The translations under genes and the position numbers were made by a program. From positions 1 through 30,527 of the forward strand of contig JBDRKQ010000223.1 of assembly GCA_043813895.1 (NCBI GenBank): a stretch of DNA of 30,527 nt, in the 5' to 3' direction. Below are positions 28,681 to 30,527 of the stretch, piece after piece. The stretch is from CAZTAR01 sp043813895. GTDB taxonomy: Bacteria; Planctomycetota; Phycisphaerae; UBA1845; UTPLA1. The notes beneath the pieces are model-generated. The model saw only the letters and a program-made list of their open reading frames with translations. It was not told the DNA's origin and searched no databases. Every line of letters begins with the position of its first letter. The stretch's first letter is position 1.

Positions 28681-29808
28681 TTACACGTTCGCCTTCGCCA
28701 CCAGCCCCGCGTGCTCATACCCCTGCCAATCCGCCACGCCCAGCCGCTTCACACCACGCGCAACCTGCTCCGCGATCTTCCGTTCAGCCAACGCCAGATA
28801 CGCCAACCTCGCCGGATCGCGTCCCAGCATATGCCGATAGCACCATGCATCACACGCCACCGGGTCCACGGACGCCACCACCGTCGGCCGCCCGATTTCT
28901 CCGCCGGCCCGCACGTCGCTCATCCGCCCGCCCGTCGGCCCGTTCCGCATCATCACCCGCGTGCCATCGGCGATGACCAGGGTCGGGCTCATCATCATAC
29001 CCAGGTCGCTGACAACCTCATGAATCGCCTGGTGAAACTGGTTCCGCCGACCACCGAGCAGGCCATACCAATTCTTCAGATTCATCGACGCACTGCACAG
29101 ATTGTGATCCTTGATCGGTGCAACGCCGATGACCTTCGTCGACTCCGCCAAAGGGCGATAGAAAACCGGCCAACCCGCCAACGCCTCTCCGCGAATCGGA
29201 TCGGGTCGTCGGTCCCGAATCACAAGTTGCTCGAAACCCGCCGCCGATGGCAGCATCACCCGCGCCCCTTCCTGCCTGGCGACCTCGCCGATCCCCGATC
29301 GCGCGAAGCACACCTCCGGCGACTCGATCGGATTGTCCGTAACAACAACCTCCCGCGCCCCAGCCTCGCGACACAATCGAATCAACCAACGCACCACTTC
29401 CGGGTTCGTCGTCGCACCGAGATGCGGCGCGCGGTCGAACCCGACATTCGGTTTGATCAGCACCACGTCGCCCTTGGAGATAAACCGCCTAATGCCCAGC
29501 GTCTGATCCAGCCCGCCCACAGCGGCGCGCACCAGCTTCTCCATATTGAATGCGTCGCCCGTGGCAACACTGATTCGCGGATTCGAGGCAGAAAGATCGA
29601 TGCTGGCAAAGTAGTTCTTCAATCGCGGCACCGGCTTCGACCGACCGGACAACCCGCCGCTGCCATCTCCAGCACCGTTGCCGTCGCCACGGCCATCGCC
29701 ACTGCCGTCGCGCAACCACGTGACACCCGCTACCGCCGCGCCGGCGGCAACGACCGCCCCGGCCCCACGGGCCAACATCTCCCGCCGTGTCAAGGCTCTG
29801 TCACTCAC
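28681..29808 (-). CDS. Tat-exported DUF362 domain protein
   Basis: The 375-residue protein starts with a twin-arginine signal (TRREMLARG at residues 7-15, then an Ala/Val-rich helix to about 30). A Gly/Asp-rich linker (about 34-53, GDGRGDGNGAGDG) follows, then a DUF362 domain (PF04015, about 70-350) with GDVVLIKPNVGFDRAP, VVVTDNPIESPEVCF, PIKDHNLCSASMNLKNWYG and SVDPVACDAWCYRHML. DUF362 proteins often sit beside or are fused to ferredoxin domains, but this one has no CxxCxxC cluster of its own. A Tat signal suggests folding, perhaps with a cofactor, before export. The neighbouring polyferredoxin and DUF6599 genes on the same strand suggest a joint redox function; the reaction is unknown. ATG at 29808 is the only start in keeping with the Tat motif. 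Confidence 0.88.
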   Translation of the reverse strand: MSDRALTRREMLARGAGAVVAAGAAVAGVTWLRDGSGDGRGDGNGAGDGSGGLSGRSKPVPRLKNYFASIDLSASNPRISVATGDAFNMEKLVRAAVGGLDQTLGIRRFISKGDVVLIKPNVGFDRAPHLGATTNPEVVRWLIRLCREAGAREVVVTDNPIESPEVCFARSGIGEVARQEGARVMLPSAAGFEQLVIRDRRPDPIRGEALAGWPVFYRPLAESTKVIGVAPIKDHNLCSASMNLKNWYGLLGGRRNQFHQAIHEVVSDLGMMMSPTLVIADGTRVMMRNGPTGGRMSDVRAGGEIGRPTVVASVDPVACDAWCYRHMLGRDPARLAYLALAERKIAEQVARGVKRLGVADWQGYEHAGLVAKANV

Positions 29809-29838
29809 GCTTCACCCTTTGTCCTTCGCCCTCTCGAC

Positions 29839-30103
29839 GGGTGCTACTGGCGGCTTGTCCGCCAGTGCCCATTCCCGATCAGAGCCGCGCGTCCGTGCTG
29901 GTGCGAGAATCCATTCCCGTGCTGGTGCGAGAATCCCTTCCCGTGCTGGTGCGAGAATCCCTTCCCGTGCTGGTGCGAGAATCCCTTCCCGTGCTGGTGC
30001 GAGAATCCCTTCTCGCACCACTTGTTACAGAACGCCGGGTGCCACTGGCGGCTTGTCCGCCAGTGCCGCCTCCCGATCAGAGCCGCGCGCGTCAGCAAGC
30101 GGT
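29839..30103 (+). repeat. Mosaic palindromic repeat array B
   Basis: Order: P (29839-29869), H (29870-29893), five T units starting at 29894, 29918, 29942, 29966 and 29990 with the closing arm and spacer to 30036, P (30037-30067), then the AGCAAGCGGT variant head (30075-30103). Orientation and sequence match array A, 1.3 kb away. The first T unit has CCATTCC where the others have CCCTTCC. It fills the gap between the DUF6599 stop and the DUF362 start. Confidence 0.9.
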
Positions 30104-30140
30104 TACCTCACAATCTCGACGGCCCTCCCGGCGAACGCCT

Positions 30141-30167
30141 ACCGCTCCCTCACGGTCGCGGCTCTGA
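30141..30167 (-). repeat. Dispersed repeat overlapping the end of the DUF6599 gene
   Basis: These 27 bases are identical, inverted, to 3851-3877. On the minus strand they encode the last five residues SEPRP and the TGA stop of the DUF6599 protein. Confidence 0.85.
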
Positions 30168-30527
30168 ACCGGCCACCTCCGCGATCAATCGTGCGATCTC
30201 CAGCGCCGCGTCCGCATCTGCCGCATCCACACCCGAAGGCAACACCTGCACATAACTCGAATCCTTAACAAAGAACACCGCGCCGCCCGCCTGGTATCCG
30301 CCGTGCCCGATCTCCAAGGATGCCGCGCCCGGCGGCGATTCGGTCTCATAGATGCCAAACGCATTCTCGGCCTCCCCCATGTCGTACCAATACACGTCAA
30401 TCGTCTGTTCGCCATTGACAGAATGCCGGTACGAGCCGAACGTCAGGCTCACAACGTGGAATCGCAGATACAGCTCGGCTCGCCCGTTTATCTTCTCGTG
30501 CAGCCTGTCCGGTGTGAAAACGGACAC
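30150..30527 (-). CDS. DUF6599 family protein (5' partial)
   Basis: The frame is open to the right edge, so the start lies outside; 125 codons are visible. FTPDRLHEKINGRAELYLRF near the visible start, followed by IDVYWYDMGEAENAFGIYE and GYQAGGAVFFVKDSSYVQV, matches my recollection of the DUF6599 family (a planctomycete-rich family of secreted proteins). Function is unknown. It precedes the DUF362 and polyferredoxin genes on the same strand, an order that I recall from other planctomycetes. The last five residues and the stop come from a dispersed repeat, so the original C-terminus may have been different. The 341-base gap to DUF362 is mostly repeat array B. Confidence 0.75.
   Translation of the reverse strand: MSVFTPDRLHEKINGRAELYLRFHVVSLTFGSYRHSVNGEQTIDVYWYDMGEAENAFGIYETESPPGAASLEIGHGGYQAGGAVFFVKDSSYVQVLPSGVDAADADAALEIARLIAEVAGSEPRP

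Noticed and set aside
27304..30255. Open frame of 983 codons on the plus strand
   Set aside because: It runs antisense to the polyferredoxin and DUF362 genes and is kept open by stop-free repeat units. The encoded sequence is Pro/Arg/His-rich with no domain and no ribosome site.

Overview
The window looks like a chromosomal segment of a GC-rich planctomycete, probably Phycisphaerae-like and perhaps from a metagenome assembly. The clues are a PQQ-type beta-propeller with a WPQWRGPDATG opening, a pseudopilin-like protein with an FTLLE cleavage site and a C-terminal HPGGVNALYFDTHVD motif, a secreted nuclease ending in a dockerin-like repeat, a DUF6599/DUF362/4Fe-4S gene set, and many short palindromic repeats between genes. 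This taxonomic call is an inference from gene content.

Layout. (1) Position 3-1409: the 3' part of a secreted PQQ-like protein. (2) 1600-7826: a plus-strand efflux operon with a small lipoprotein, a TolC-like outer-membrane factor, an HlyD-like adaptor, a MacB/LolD-type ATPase and a MacB-type permease. The operon is interrupted by palindromic repeats at 3849-3974. The end of the adaptor gene carries a probable one-base frameshift in a C run. (3) 8242-9369: endonuclease I with a dockerin. (4) 9617-12964, minus strand: a pseudopilin-like protein and an M28 peptidase with a PDZ domain, separated by an inverted pair of hairpins. (5) 13441-23290: a divergent sensory locus. On the minus strand, a solute-binding protein is translationally coupled to a TonB-dependent receptor. 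On the plus strand, a PocR-containing hybrid histidine kinase is followed 9 bases later by a REC-GGDEF-REC-GAF-HD-GYP regulator. (6) 23541-24893 minus: DUF3887 plus alpha/beta hydrolase. 25359-25919 plus: FHA protein with a long acidic tail. (7) 26017-30527, minus strand: a DUF6599 -> DUF362 -> polyferredoxin operon running off the right edge.

The most unusual feature is the repeat content of region 7. Both intergenic spaces of that operon (about 750 and 340 bases) are filled with a same-orientation mosaic of three modules: a 31-base palindrome, a head sequence, and 24-base tandem units that each carry one half of a hairpin. A different hairpin lies in frame inside the polyferredoxin gene and encodes part of the protein. 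Another supplies the stop codon and last five residues of the DUF6599 protein. Related elements lie in the efflux operon and between the peptidase and pseudopilin genes. Several have a GTAG-like tetranucleotide next to the hairpin, as in REP elements mobilised by RAYT transposases; no such transposase is in the window.

Functionally, region 2 forms a complete envelope-spanning export pump. Region 5 appears to link outer-membrane uptake or periplasmic binding of an unknown ligand to phosphorelay and c-di-GMP signalling. Region 7 encodes a membrane redox protein with six ferredoxin-type cysteine groups plus a Tat-exported DUF362 protein. No tRNA, rRNA, CRISPR array, insertion sequence or phage gene was recognised.
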